Positions 32,319 to 43,217 of a stretch of 64,000 bases of DNA are shown here, piece after piece. Positions within the stretch are counted from its first letter, which is position 1. Every line of letters begins with the position of its first letter. Under the pieces are notes generated by a model. It did no database searches and was not told where the DNA came from. It saw only the letters and a program-made list of their open reading frames with translations. Origin of the DNA: Ralstonia pickettii (GTDB taxonomy: Bacteria > Pseudomonadota > Gammaproteobacteria > Burkholderiales > Burkholderiaceae); NCBI RefSeq assembly GCF_016466415.2, contig NZ_CP066772.2:682001-746000 (forward strand). Reading direction: 5' to 3'. The position numbers and the translations under genes were made by a program.

Positions 32319-34886
32319 ATGGAAGTCTCTCGTATCCGGGCCTTGCGCGGCCCAAATCTCTGGTGCCGCCATACGGCCATCGAGGCCATCGTGGCCTGCT
32401 CGGACCAATCCCAACTGCTGGCCGAGCTGCCGGGCTTTGAAGACCGCCTGCGCGCGCGCTTTCCGGCGATTGGCCCGATGCGCCCCGATGACGAAGCCGA
32501 TGCGCCATCGATTGCGCATGCGCTGGAAGCCGCGGCGCTGGGCCTGCAAGCCGCCGCGGGTTGCCCGGTGACGTTCAGCCACACCGAGCCCACGCTCGAA
32601 CCGGGCACGTATCAGGTCGTCGTCGAATACACCGAAGAGGAAGTGGGCCGACTGGCATTCGAGCTGGCCGGCCAGCTTTGCCTGGCGGCGCGCGATGACC
32701 AGCCGTTCGATCTGGACGATGCACTCCACCGACTGCGCGAGCTGGACGAAGACGTGCGCCTCGGGCCCAGCACCGGCTCCATCGTCGATGCCGCCGTGGC
32801 GCGCGGCATTCCGTATCGTCGCCTGACGCAGGGCTCGATGGTGCAGTTTGGCTGGGGCAGCAAACAGCGCCGCATTCAGGCCGCCGAAACCGACATGACC
32901 AGCGCCGTGGCCGAATCCATCGCGCAGGACAAGGACCTCACGAAGGCCCTGCTGCATGCGGCCGGTGTGCCAGTGCCGCTGGGCCGTTCGGTGCGCAGCG
33001 CCGAGGAAGCCTGGGAAGCCGCGCAGGAAATCCACGGCCCGGTCGTGGTCAAGCCCCGCGACGGCAACCAGGGCAAGGGCGTGGCCGTGCGCATCCGCAC
33101 GCGCGAAGAAGTGATGACGGCGTACGAAGCGGCCGCCGACATTTCTTCGGACGTGATCGTCGAGCGCTACATCCCCGGCCACGACTTCCGGTTGCTCGTG
33201 GTGGGCAAGCATCTGGTGGCAGCTGCGCGCCGCGACCCGCCGCAGGTCATCGGTGACGGCAAGCACACCGTGCGCGAGCTGGTCGACGAAGTGAATCGCG
33301 ACCCGCGCCGCGGCGAAGGACATGCCACGTCGCTCACGAAAATCCGCTTCGACGACATTGCACTGGCCACGCTCGCCAAGCAGGGCCTGAGCGCCGACGC
33401 CGTGCCGCCCAAGGGCACGCGCGTGGTGTTGCGCAATAACGCGAACCTTTCCACGGGCGGCACCGCCACCGACGTGACCGACGACGTGCACCCCGCCATC
33501 GCCGCGCGCGCCGTGGCGGCAGCGCAGATGGTCGGCCTCGACATCTGCGGGGTGGATGCCGTGTGCGAAACGATGCTCAAGCCGTTCGAGGATCAGGCCG
33601 GCGGCATCGTTGAAGTCAACGCCGCGCCGGGTTTGCGCATGCATTTGCAGCCGTCGTACGGCAAGGGCCGTGCCGTGGGCGAGGCGATTGTCTCGACGAT
33701 GTTTGCGGATGGCGACGACGGCCGCATCCCCGTGGTGGCGGTGTCCGGCACCAACGGCAAGACGACGACCGTGCGCCTGATTACCCATCTGCTGGCGTCC
33801 AGCGGTCTGCGCATGGGCATGACCGGCACCGATGGCGTGTACATCCAGGGCCAGCGTATCGACACCGGCGACTGCAGCGGCCCGCGCAGCGCGCGCAACG
33901 TGCTGCTGCATCCGGATGTCGATGCCGCCGTCTTCGAAACCGCGCGCGGCGGCCTGCTGCGCGAAGGTCTTGCGTTCGACCGCTGCGATGTGGCCGTGGT
34001 GACGAACGTGGGCGAAGGCGACCACCTGGGCCTGAACTACATCAGCACGGTGGAAGACCTGGCCGTGCTCAAGAGCGTGATCGTGCAGAACGTGGCGCCG
34101 CGCGGCATGGCGGTGCTCAACGCCGCCGACCCGATGGTCGCGCGCATGGCCGACGGCTGCCCCGGCTCGGTAACCTTCTTCGCGCACGATCCGAGCTTGC
34201 CTACCATGGCGCGGCACCGTGCGCAGGGCAAGCGCGTGGTGTTTGTCGATGGCCCCGAGATCGTAGTCGCCGAAGGTGCCAACGAAACGCGCATCGCACT
34301 GGCCGACATTCCGCTCACGCGCAACGGCACGATCGGATTCCAGGTGGAAAACGCGATGTCGTCGATTGCGGCGGCATGGGCGCTTGGCATCGACTGGACG
34401 GTGATCCGCCGCGGGCTGGCGACGTTTGTGAACGACGCCGCCACCGCGCCGGGGCGCTTCAACCTGTTCGACTACAAGGGCGCCACGCTCATCGCCGACT
34501 ACGGCCATAACCCGGATGCCATCCAGGCACTGTGTAACGCGGTAGCCACCATGCCGGCGCAGCGGCGCATGGTGGTGATCAGCGGGGCTGGCGACCGCCG
34601 CGACGAAGATATCCGCAAGCAGACGCAGATTCTTGGCGGTGTGTTTGACGACGTCGTGCTGTATGAAGATCAATGCCAGCGCGGGCGCGCCGACGGTGAA
34701 GTGCTTGCGCTGCTGCGTGAAGGGTTGCAGGGTGCGTCGCGCACGAGCCGTGTTGAAGAAATCCGCGGGGAATTCCTGGCGATCGATACGGCGCTGGGGC
34801 GGTTGCAGCCCGGTGATCTCTGCCTGATTTTGATTGATCAGGTGGAGGAGGCGTTGGAACATATTGCTCGGCGGGTTGCTGAGTAA
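32319..34886 (+). CDS. cphA: Cyanophycin synthetase CphA, second copy
   Basis: Makes multi-L-arginyl-poly-L-aspartate, a nitrogen and carbon reserve, from Asp, Arg and ATP. 855 aa from ATG 32319 (MEVSRIRALRGPNLWCRHT). The N-terminal domain is followed by ATP-grasp (GPVVVKPRDGNQGKGVAVRI, which adds Asp) and a Mur-ligase-like domain (adds Arg) with canonical P-loop G477-TNGKTTT484, EGDHLG and YGHNPDAI. All motifs look intact. GGAAAG precedes the start; the longer frame to 32199 overlaps the first copy. Confidence 0.95.
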   Translation: MEVSRIRALRGPNLWCRHTAIEAIVACSDQSQLLAELPGFEDRLRARFPAIGPMRPDDEADAPSIAHALEAAALGLQAAAGCPVTFSHTEPTLEPGTYQVVVEYTEEEVGRLAFELAGQLCLAARDDQPFDLDDALHRLRELDEDVRLGPSTGSIVDAAVARGIPYRRLTQGSMVQFGWGSKQRRIQAAETDMTSAVAESIAQDKDLTKALLHAAGVPVPLGRSVRSAEEAWEAAQEIHGPVVVKPRDGNQGKGVAVRIRTREEVMTAYEAAADISSDVIVERYIPGHDFRLLVVGKHLVAAARRDPPQVIGDGKHTVRELVDEVNRDPRRGEGHATSLTKIRFDDIALATLAKQGLSADAVPPKGTRVVLRNNANLSTGGTATDVTDDVHPAIAARAVAAAQMVGLDICGVDAVCETMLKPFEDQAGGIVEVNAAPGLRMHLQPSYGKGRAVGEAIVSTMFADGDDGRIPVVAVSGTNGKTTTVRLITHLLASSGLRMGMTGTDGVYIQGQRIDTGDCSGPRSARNVLLHPDVDAAVFETARGGLLREGLAFDRCDVAVVTNVGEGDHLGLNYISTVEDLAVLKSVIVQNVAPRGMAVLNAADPMVARMADGCPGSVTFFAHDPSLPTMARHRAQGKRVVFVDGPEIVVAEGANETRIALADIPLTRNGTIGFQVENAMSSIAAAWALGIDWTVIRRGLATFVNDAATAPGRFNLFDYKGATLIADYGHNPDAIQALCNAVATMPAQRRMVVISGAGDRRDEDIRKQTQILGGVFDDVVLYEDQCQRGRADGEVLALLREGLQGASRTSRVEEIRGEFLAIDTALGRLQPGDLCLILIDQVEEALEHIARRVAE

Positions 34887-34890
34887 ATTG

Positions 34891-34922
34891 GAACCCCAGT
34901 GAAGTTCGCTGGGGTTTTGGTT
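34891..34922 (+). terminator. Terminator after cphA
   Basis: AACCCCAG-TGAAGTTCG-CTGGGGTT hairpin followed by a long T-rich run. Confidence 0.85.
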
Positions 34923-34958
34923 TTTTGTTTTTGTTTTTGTGGTCCATCCCCCTTTCGT

Positions 34959-35142
34959 ACCCTACCGGGCACGACTCACTTTTCTTTGTCTTGCCAAAGA
35001 AAAGTAAGCAAAAGAAAGGCGCGCCCGAGATGGCGAAAGACTCCTTGAATTTGCGTAACCGGGCGGAGGTGGGGAAAACTCGCTTCGCTCAGACAGTTCC
35101 CCACCTTTTTTCCGCCCGCTTACGAAAATTCAAGGCGCCATC
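34959..35142 (+). repeat. Variable-stem intergenic repeat, copy A
   Basis: Conserved left module at about 34959-35050 (ACTCACTTTTCTTTGTCTTG, then AAAGTAAGCAAAAGAAAG, CGCGCCCGAGATGGCGAAAG). A long hairpin bounded by CTTGAATTT and AAATTCAAG follows, then GGCGCCATC. The hairpin's 5' arm GGGCGGAGGTGGGGAA pairs with TTCCCCACC and CCGCCC on the 3' arm. The loop AACTCGCTTCGCTCAGACAG is shared with copy B, but the stem is not. The open frames here are artefacts. Confidence 0.85.
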
Positions 35143-35164
35143 AAGGGCTCAACGTCAAAAGAAA

Positions 35165-35192
35165 AAGGCCAACCCATCGCGAGGTTGGCCTT
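35165..35192. terminator. Hairpin between the two repeat copies
   Basis: AAGGCCAACC (35165-35174) / GGTTGGCCTT (35183-35192) with an 8-nt loop; the downstream tract TGTCGTTT is only weakly T-rich. Confidence 0.5.
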
Positions 35193-35250
35193 GTCGTTTG
35201 GGCGTGCGCTCAGATGGTGTGGCTTTTGTCCTTTGACTTTCCCTGCCCTA

Positions 35251-35434
35251 GATGGCGCCTTGAATTTCTGTTGCAGGGAGGAAAAAGAGGGGAGGCCTGT
35301 TTGAGCGAAGCGAGTTTGCCTCCCCTCCCTCCCTGCAACAGAAATTCAAGGAATCTTTCGCCATCTCGGGCGCGCATTTCTTTGCTTACTTTCTTTGGGC
35401 AAGACCAAAGAAAGTGAGTCAGCCCCGGCAGGGG
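35251..35434 (-). repeat. Variable-stem intergenic repeat, copy B (inverted)
   Basis: Reverse complement of copy A in all conserved parts: GATGGCGCCTTGAATTT at 35251, the loop TGTTTGAGCGAAGCGAGTTT at about 35299, and the terminal module to 35434 (CTTTCGCCATCTCGGGCGCG, then TTTCTTTGCTTACTTTCTTT, AAAGAAAGTGAGTC). The stem is a different sequence, CTGTTGCAGGGAGG against CCTCCCTGCAACAG, but equally self-complementary. Same length as copy A (184 bp). Confidence 0.85.
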
Positions 35435-35498
35435 ATGAAACAAGGGATGCACCACCAACAAAAAACCAACACGAAACCACCCTCAACACCATTGCCCT

Positions 35499-36113
35499 AT
35501 GATGACGCCTCCCCCTAGTCCCTTCGCCATCATGCCGAATCCCCCCACACTGGCCCCAGTAGAACTCGCAAAGTCCTACCGCCTCCTGAACCACGGCCCG
35601 ACCACGCTGGTCACCAGCGCCCACAACGGCGTACGCAACGTCATGGCTGCCGCCTGGGCGATGCCGCTCGACTTTGACCCACCCAAAGTGCTCGTCGTGG
35701 TCGACAGCCGCACACTCACCCGCGAGCTGATCGAAGCCTCGGCTGTGTTTGCGCTGAACATTCCCACCCGCGCAATTGCCGAGACCACACTCGCGGTCGG
35801 TACGCTCACGGGCCGGGACGGCGACAAGTTCGAAGCGCTCGGCCTGGCTACAGTGCCAGCCCGCACGATCGACGTGCCGCTGGTGGCCGGTTGCGCAGGG
35901 TGGCTGGAATGCCGCGTCATCCCCGAGCCGCACAACGAGAAGCGCTACGACCTTTTCATCGCCGAAGTGACCGCCGCCTGGGCGGACCCAGCGCTGTTCA
36001 GCAACGGCCGCTGGCACTTCACTGATGCGGGCAGCAAGACCCTGCACTACCTCGCGGGCGGTGCATTCTTTGAGACCGGCGAAGCGTTCACCGTCCAGGT
36101 GAAACAGCCATGA
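35499..36113 (+). CDS. Flavin reductase-like FMN-binding protein
   Basis: A 204-aa split-barrel flavoprotein. The conserved HGPTTLVTSAHNGVRNVMAAAWAMPLDFDPPKVLVVVDSRT segment (about 32-73) is the flavin-reductase/DIM6-NTAB FMN-binding fold. It may use NAD(P)H to reduce flavin for a partner oxygenase, but none is nearby. The start is uncertain: ATGs at 35499, 35502 and 35532 all lack a good ribosome site, and 35532 (MPNPPTLAP) is equally possible. It overlaps the next gene by 4 nt. Confidence 0.8.
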   Translation: MMTPPPSPFAIMPNPPTLAPVELAKSYRLLNHGPTTLVTSAHNGVRNVMAAAWAMPLDFDPPKVLVVVDSRTLTRELIEASAVFALNIPTRAIAETTLAVGTLTGRDGDKFEALGLATVPARTIDVPLVAGCAGWLECRVIPEPHNEKRYDLFIAEVTAAWADPALFSNGRWHFTDAGSKTLHYLAGGAFFETGEAFTVQVKQP

Positions 36114-36622
36114 GCGATATCTCCATCCGCCCGTTGATCGATGAGGATGCTGCAGCGTTCAAGGCACTGCGCCTGAAGGCCATTCAAGACGCACCCACCG
36201 CCATCTGGCCGACGCACGCTGAAGAATCGAGCCGCACGCTGGAGGAAACCAGCAATCGCATCCGGGCGACTGAACATCAGATTGTCTTCGGAGCATTTGC
36301 CGGGCCGGAGCTGGTCGGCATTGCCGGCCTACGTCGTGACCCGCTCGCGCAGGTTGCCCACAAGGCTGTGCTGTGGGGCGTGTTTGTTGACCCTGCGCAT
36401 CGGCGGGGCGGTATTGCGGGCCGTCTGCTGCACGCCGCTATTGCGCATGCGCGTGCTGCCCAGGTGCTGCAGATTCATCTTTGCGTCAACGCCGAAAACT
36501 CGCGTGCGCAAGCGCTGTATCGCAACGCGGGTTTCGAAACCTTCGGCATTGAGCGCCGCGCCATGCGTGTCGGCGATCGCTTCTACGACGAAGAACACAT
36601 GGCGCTGCGGCTGGACGCCTAA
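36110..36622 (+). CDS. GNAT-family N-acetyltransferase
   Basis: A 170-aa acetyltransferase with a complete motif A (WGVFVDPAHRRGGIAGRLLHAAIAHARA, acetyl-CoA pyrophosphate loop about 88-115) and motif B (NAENSRAQALYRNAGFETFG). Translationally coupled (ATGA) to the flavin reductase. It converges on the AraC gene with a 4-nt overlap of ends. Substrate unknown. Confidence 0.87.
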   Translation: MSDISIRPLIDEDAAAFKALRLKAIQDAPTAIWPTHAEESSRTLEETSNRIRATEHQIVFGAFAGPELVGIAGLRRDPLAQVAHKAVLWGVFVDPAHRRGGIAGRLLHAAIAHARAAQVLQIHLCVNAENSRAQALYRNAGFETFGIERRAMRVGDRFYDEEHMALRLDA

Positions 36623-37635
36623 CGCTCCGTCCGATAGTCCGTCGGCCGCATGCCGGTCCATTTGCGGAAGGCGCGGTGAAAGGCGCTCGGTTCCGCAAAG
36701 CCGACCGCGACGGCAATGTCGGCGATGGTGCGGCGCGTGTCCTGCAATTGGCCGATGGCAATGTCGCGCCGCAGGTCGTCCTTGATCGACTGATACGTGT
36801 GGCCCTCGAGCTTCAGGCGCCGCCGCATGGTCGCCTCGGCCACGTTCAGTTTGAGCGCCATTGCGTCCGACGCGGGCCAACTGGCCACCGGGAGGTTACG
36901 CAGCATCTTGCGCACGCGCGCTGCGAACGAATCCGGGTTGCGGTACTTGACGATGAAGCTGCCCGGCGCGTCGCGCAGGAACGTCTTGATGGACGCGGCC
37001 GTCTGGATGACGGGCAGGTCTAGAAAGGTGGGCGATAGGTCGACGTACGACGCATCCTGCTTGAACGCCATGTCGTCGCAGAACATCAGGCGATATTCCT
37101 GCGCATCCTGCGGCGCCGCGCAACGGAAGCGCGCGGCAATGAACGGAATGCGCCGCCCCACCAGCCAGCACACCAGCCCGTAGACCATGATGAGCCACGT
37201 GGCGTAGGTGAACATGGGCGGCACACGCGTGCCCTTGCGGTGCTCGAACACGAGACGCACACGCTGATCGTCTTCTTCAACGCGTACATGCAGGTCATCC
37301 AGCACCAGCCGCAGAAAGCCCGTGGCCCGCGCGAGCGCCTGCCGGCCCGTGCGCGCGGTCAGCGCCGCCTGCGTCATCGCCACGAAGCTGCCCGAGCGCA
37401 TGGGGTGTGCATCCTGCCCGAAGAACTCGTCGTCCATGGCCTGCGCAATGCCGGCCCACAGCGCGCCGTACTGCGCGGACGACACGCGGCTGCGCGGTTG
37501 CGCCAGCATCTGCGGCGTGATGCCCGCAGCTGCCATGATGGGCTGCGTATCGACGCCATGTGCGCGCGCACGCGTCACGGCCTCGTTGACGAGGCTGACA
37601 GAGACGGTTCCTTTCTCGTTGCTTTTCATCGGCAT
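36619..37635 (-). CDS. AraC-family regulator of the adjacent catabolic operon
   Basis: A 338-aa activator with an N-terminal effector domain of the AraC 'arabinose-binding' type (about 25-210) and a C-terminal double helix-turn-helix (about 240-335, RRTIADIAVAVGFAEPSAFHRAFRKWTGMRPTDYR). ATG 37635 is a compromise; ATG 37629 is two codons on, and the longer frame to 37710 is less likely. Divergent from the valine/isobutyrate genes, so it probably controls them as MmsR-type regulators do. Confidence 0.83.
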   Translation of the reverse strand: MPMKSNEKGTVSVSLVNEAVTRARAHGVDTQPIMAAAGITPQMLAQPRSRVSSAQYGALWAGIAQAMDDEFFGQDAHPMRSGSFVAMTQAALTARTGRQALARATGFLRLVLDDLHVRVEEDDQRVRLVFEHRKGTRVPPMFTYATWLIMVYGLVCWLVGRRIPFIAARFRCAAPQDAQEYRLMFCDDMAFKQDASYVDLSPTFLDLPVIQTAASIKTFLRDAPGSFIVKYRNPDSFAARVRKMLRNLPVASWPASDAMALKLNVAEATMRRRLKLEGHTYQSIKDDLRRDIAIGQLQDTRRTIADIAVAVGFAEPSAFHRAFRKWTGMRPTDYRTER

Positions 37636-37800
37636 GGCAAATCCGCTCACGCAAGTTGATCGTGACGGGCATCGAAGCCGCCCAGCCACGTGCCTACACT
37701 TTTTCCCCATCGAACCCGAGCGCCGCGGGCTGCACAGTGTAAGGCGCCTGCACAGGCAGCGTCACGCGGCCCCAGCCAGCAAACAAGCAAGAGCCAAGCG

Positions 37801-38934
37801 ATGGACGACTTCTATACCGAAGAGCAGCGGATGATCCACGACGCTGCGCGCGCCTTTGCCACCGAGCGCCTGGCGCCCAACGCCGCGCAGTGGGACCGTG
37901 ACGGCGCCCTTCCCGACGAGGTGGTGCGCGAGATGGGCGAGCTGGGCCTGCTGGGCATGATCGTGCCGGCGGAGTGGGGCGGTTCGTACACCGACTACGT
38001 GGCCTATGCGCTTGCGCTGGAAGAGGTGGCTGCCGGGTGCGCTGCCAGCGCGACGATGATGAGCGTGCACAACTCGGTGGGCTGCGGCCCCATCCTCAAG
38101 TTCGGCACCGAGGCGCAGAAGGCGCGTTACCTGCCGGACCTGGCCACGGGCCGCGCGATTGGCGCGTTCTGCCTGACCGAGCCGCACGCCGGCTCCGAAG
38201 CCAACAACCTGCGCACCCGTGCGGTACTGCGCGACGGCAAGTGGGTGCTCACCGGCAACAAGCAGTTCGTCACCAACGGCGCACGCGCGGACATCGCCAT
38301 CGTCTTTGCCGTGACGGACCCTGATGCGGGCAAGCGCGGCATCTCCGCTTTCATCGTGCCGACGGACACGCCGGGCTTTCACGTCGGGCGTCCCGAACAC
38401 AAGCTCGGCATTCGCGCATCGGACACCTGCCCGATCACCCTGGAAGACTGCGCCGTGCCCGAAGAGAACCTGCTGGGTGAGCGTGGCGAGGGCCTGAAGA
38501 TCGCATTGTCGAACCTCGAAGGCGGACGCATCGGCATTGCCGCGCAAGCCGTGGGCATTGCGCGTGCCGCCTTCGATGCAGCGCGCAACTACGCGAATGA
38601 GCGCATTCAGTTCGGCAAGGCGCTGCGCGAGCACCAGACCATCGCCAACATGCTGGCCGACATGGCCACGCGTCTGAATGCAGCGCGCCTGCTCGTTCAC
38701 CATGCGGCGCGCCTGCGCAGCGCAGACAAGCCGTGTTTGTCGGAAGCCTCGCAGGCCAAGCTCTACGCGTCGGAACTGGCCGAGGAGATCTGCTCCAACG
38801 CCATCCAGATCCACGGAGGCTATGGCTACCTGGCCGACTACGCCGTCGAGCGCCACTACCGCGATGCACGCATCACCCAGATCTACGAAGGCACCAGCGA
38901 AGTCCAGCGGATGGTGATTGCGCGGCACGTGTAG
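37801..38934 (+). CDS. Acyl-CoA dehydrogenase, probably isobutyryl-CoA dehydrogenase
   Basis: FAD-dependent dehydrogenase (377 aa) of the short/branched-chain family. Family signatures are [19 protein letters not shown] (about 121-139) and [32 protein letters not shown] near the C-terminus, where the YEGTSE glutamate is the catalytic base. Beside mmsA, mmsB and hydroxyisobutyryl-CoA hydrolase it most likely oxidises isobutyryl-CoA to methacrylyl-CoA, passing electrons to ETF. First gene of the operon. Confidence 0.9.
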   Translation: MDDFYTEEQRMIHDAARAFATERLAPNAAQWDRDGALPDEVVREMGELGLLGMIVPAEWGGSYTDYVAYALALEEVAAGCAASATMMSVHNSVGCGPILKFGTEAQKARYLPDLATGRAIGAFCLTEPHAGSEANNLRTRAVLRDGKWVLTGNKQFVTNGARADIAIVFAVTDPDAGKRGISAFIVPTDTPGFHVGRPEHKLGIRASDTCPITLEDCAVPEENLLGERGEGLKIALSNLEGGRIGIAAQAVGIARAAFDAARNYANERIQFGKALREHQTIANMLADMATRLNAARLLVHHAARLRSADKPCLSEASQAKLYASELAEEICSNAIQIHGGYGYLADYAVERHYRDARITQIYEGTSEVQRMVIARHV

Positions 38935-38995
38935 CACGCACCGCGCACATCGACCGAATACGAAAGAGCGCAAACGCGCCGACCAGGAGACGACG

Positions 38996-40690
38996 ATGAA
39001 CGAAGCGGTATCTGCAGCACAGGGTTTTGTGGAAGCGCGCGATTTTCTGCTGCGCCATCGCACCGACTACGACCGCGCGTATCGCGAGTTCGCGTGGCCG
39101 AAGCTGGACACGTTCAACTGGGCGCTCGACTACTTCGATGTGATGGCGCGCGGCAACGATAACCCGGCGCTGTGGATCGTGGATGACCCGCAGAGCGGCG
39201 GGCTGAAGCTTTCGTTTGCGCAGATGTCGGAGCGCTCGTCGCGCATGGCGAACTTCCTGCGTGGGCTTGGCATCGTGCGGGGTGACCGTCTGCTGCTGAT
39301 GCTGCCCAACCGCGTCGAACTGTGGGACGTGATGCTCGGGGCGATGAAGCTGGGCGCGGTGGTGCTGCCGGCTACGACGCAGCTTTCGCCGGATGACGTG
39401 CGCGACCGCGTTGAACTGGGCGGCGCGACATGCGTGGTTGTCGACGCGGCGGAGTTGCACAAGTTCGACAGTGTGGATGCAAGCGTCAAGCGCATCGCCG
39501 TGGGTGCGCAGCGCGATGGCTGGGTCGACCTGGCCGCTGCTTACGACGCGCCGGCGCAGTTCGCGCCCGACGGGCTGACCAAGGCAACCGATCCGCTGCT
39601 GCTGTACTTCACCTCAGGCACCACGTCCAAGCCGAAACTGGTGGAACACACACACCAGAGTTACCCCGTCGGCCACCTGTCGACCATGTACTGGATCGGC
39701 CTGCAACCCGGCGACATCCACTGGAACATCAGTTCGCCCGGCTGGGCGAAACACGCGTGGAGCTGCTTCTTCGCCCCGTGGAATGCGTAGGCCTGCGTGT
39801 TCGTCTACAACTACGCGCGCTTCGTGCCGAAGGACACGCTCGACGTGCTGGTGCGCTTCAACGTGACCACGCTGTGTGCGCCGCCTACCGTGTGGCGCAT
39901 GCTGGTGCAGGAGCCGCTGGCCACCTACGCCGTCAAGCTGCGCGAGATCGTCGGTGCGGGCGAGCCGCTGAACCCCGAGATCATCGAGCGCGTGCGCAGC
40001 GCCTGGGGCGTGACCATTCGCGACGGCTTCGGCCAGACCGAGACCACCTGCCAGATCGGCAACACGCCGGGGCAGCCCGTCGTGCCGGGCTCGGTCGGGC
40101 GCCCGCTGCCCGGCTACTGCGTGGAACTGGTCGACCACGACGATCAGCCCGCCAGCGAAGGCGAAATCGTGCTGCCGCTCTCGCACCGCCCGCTCGGCCT
40201 GATGCAGGGCTACGCCAACAACGCCAAGGCCACGGGCGAGGCCATGCGCAACGGCTATTACCACACGTCCGACGTGGCGATGCGCCGCGACGACGGTTAC
40301 TTCGTCTACGTGGGCCGCACCGACGACGTGTTCAAGTCGTCCGACTACCGCCTGAGCCCCTTCGAGCTGGAAAGCGTGCTGATCGAGCACGAAGCCATTG
40401 CCGAGGCCGCCGTGGTGCCGAGTTCCGATCCGCTGCGGCTGTCCGTGCCAAAGGCGTTTGTGACGGTGCGCCAGGGCTATGAGGCTGGCCCCGAACTGGC
40501 CCGGGCGGTGTTCCTGTTCTCGCGCGAAAAGCTGGCGCCCTACAAGCGCATCCGCCGCCTGCAGTTCAGCGAGCTGCCCAAGACCATCTCGGGAAAGATT
40601 CGCCGCGTCGAACTGCGTCGGCTGGAGCTTGAACGCACGCCTCAACCGGCTCGCCTGCCCGGCGAGTACTGGGAAGAAGACTTCGCCTGA
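38996..40690 (+). pseudogene. Acyl-CoA synthetase interrupted by an in-frame TAG
   Basis: AMP-forming acyl-CoA synthetase reading frame of 564 sense codons with a TAG at codon 265 (39788-39790). Upstream: ATG with AGGAG, N-terminal domain and the P-loop-like LLYFTSGTTSKPKLVEHTH. Downstream, in the same frame: VFVYNYARFVPKDTLD, DGFGQTETTCQIGNTPG, and C-terminal YHTSDVAMRRDDGYFVYVGRTDDVFKSSDYRLSPFELE and PKTISGKIRRVELR. No frameshift is needed; the whole family length is present. Expected at the stop is a residue in WNA-x-ACVFVYNY, reachable from CAG or GAG by one change. Sequencing error, recent mutation or readthrough are all possible. Confidence 0.85.
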
Positions 40691-40756
40691 TTTGCCCATC
40701 CCGCATTGAACCCGTTACCGCCACCGAAACCGATACCGATTCGCCAGGAGACTCCC

Positions 40757-42304
<1,548 letters not shown>

Positions 42305-42323
42305 TCGCTCCCGGAGTGTTGTC

Positions 42324-43217
42324 ATGAAAATCGCATTCATCGGATTGGGAAACATGGGCGCCCCCATGGCGCGCAATCTGCTCAAGGCAGGCCATGTGCT
42401 CAGCGTGTTGGACCTGAATACGCAGGCAGTGGGCGCGCTGGTGGAAGCCGGTGCCGTGGCCGCTGTGTCCCCCAAGGACGCCGCAACGGGCGCGGAGACC
42501 GTCATCACCATGCTGCCTGCCGCAGCGCATGTGCGCCATGTGCTGACGGCAGAAGACGGCGTGTTGGCGGGCATCGCCAAGGGCGTGCCCATCATCGATT
42601 CGAGCACCATCGACCCGGCCAGCGCCAAGGCGTTTGGCGCGATGGCAGCCGAGCACGGCAACCCTTTCGTCGATGCGCCGGTCTCGGGCGGCACGGGTGG
42701 CGCGGCAGCCGGCACGCTGACCTTCATGGTCGGCGGCAGCGCGGCGGCGTTCGAGCAGGTGCGTCCGGTGCTGTCCGCCATGGGCAAGAATCTCGTGCAT
42801 TGCGGCGACACCGGCGCGGGGCAAGGCGCGAAGATCTGCAACAACCTCGTGCTCGGCATCACGATGGCTGGCGTGGCCGAGGCCATGTCGCTGGGGGAAG
42901 CGCTGGGCATCGACCCGAAGGTGCTCGGCGGCATCATCAACACGTCGACGGGGCGCTGCTGGAGTTCGGACACCTACAACCCGTTCCCGGGCGTGATCGA
43001 CACCGCGCCGTCCTCGCGCGGCTACACGGGCGGCTTTGGCACCGACCTGATGCTCAAGGATCTGGGCCTGGCCGGTGACGCAGCAAAGTCCGTCCGACAG
43101 CCGGTCTACCTTGGCGCGTTGGCACAGCAGCTGTATCAAACCGTGAGCAGCAAGGGCGATGGCAAGCTGGATTTCTCCGCCGTCATCAAGCTGTATCGGA
43201 AAGACGGAGCGGCGTGA
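42324..43217 (+). CDS. mmsB: 3-hydroxyisobutyrate dehydrogenase
   Basis: NAD-dependent beta-hydroxyacid dehydrogenase (297 aa). GLGNMG (7-12) is the dinucleotide loop, DAPVSGGTGGAAAGTL (117-132) the substrate loop, and K170 in GAGQGAKICNN the catalytic lysine. It oxidises 3-hydroxyisobutyrate to methylmalonate semialdehyde, feeding MmsA. Its stop overlaps the next ATG. Confidence 0.95.
   Translation: MKIAFIGLGNMGAPMARNLLKAGHVLSVLDLNTQAVGALVEAGAVAAVSPKDAATGAETVITMLPAAAHVRHVLTAEDGVLAGIAKGVPIIDSSTIDPASAKAFGAMAAEHGNPFVDAPVSGGTGGAAAGTLTFMVGGSAAAFEQVRPVLSAMGKNLVHCGDTGAGQGAKICNNLVLGITMAGVAEAMSLGEALGIDPKVLGGIINTSTGRCWSSDTYNPFPGVIDTAPSSRGYTGGFGTDLMLKDLGLAGDAAKSVRQPVYLGALAQQLYQTVSSKGDGKLDFSAVIKLYRKDGAA

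Noticed and set aside
32280-34862. 860-aa minus-strand open frame opposite cphA
   Set aside because: Antisense shadow; the plus strand encodes CphA with intact P-loop.
34925-35461. Short open frames at the repeat pair
   Set aside because: They lie inside the non-coding inverted repeats and share no protein-like conservation between copies.
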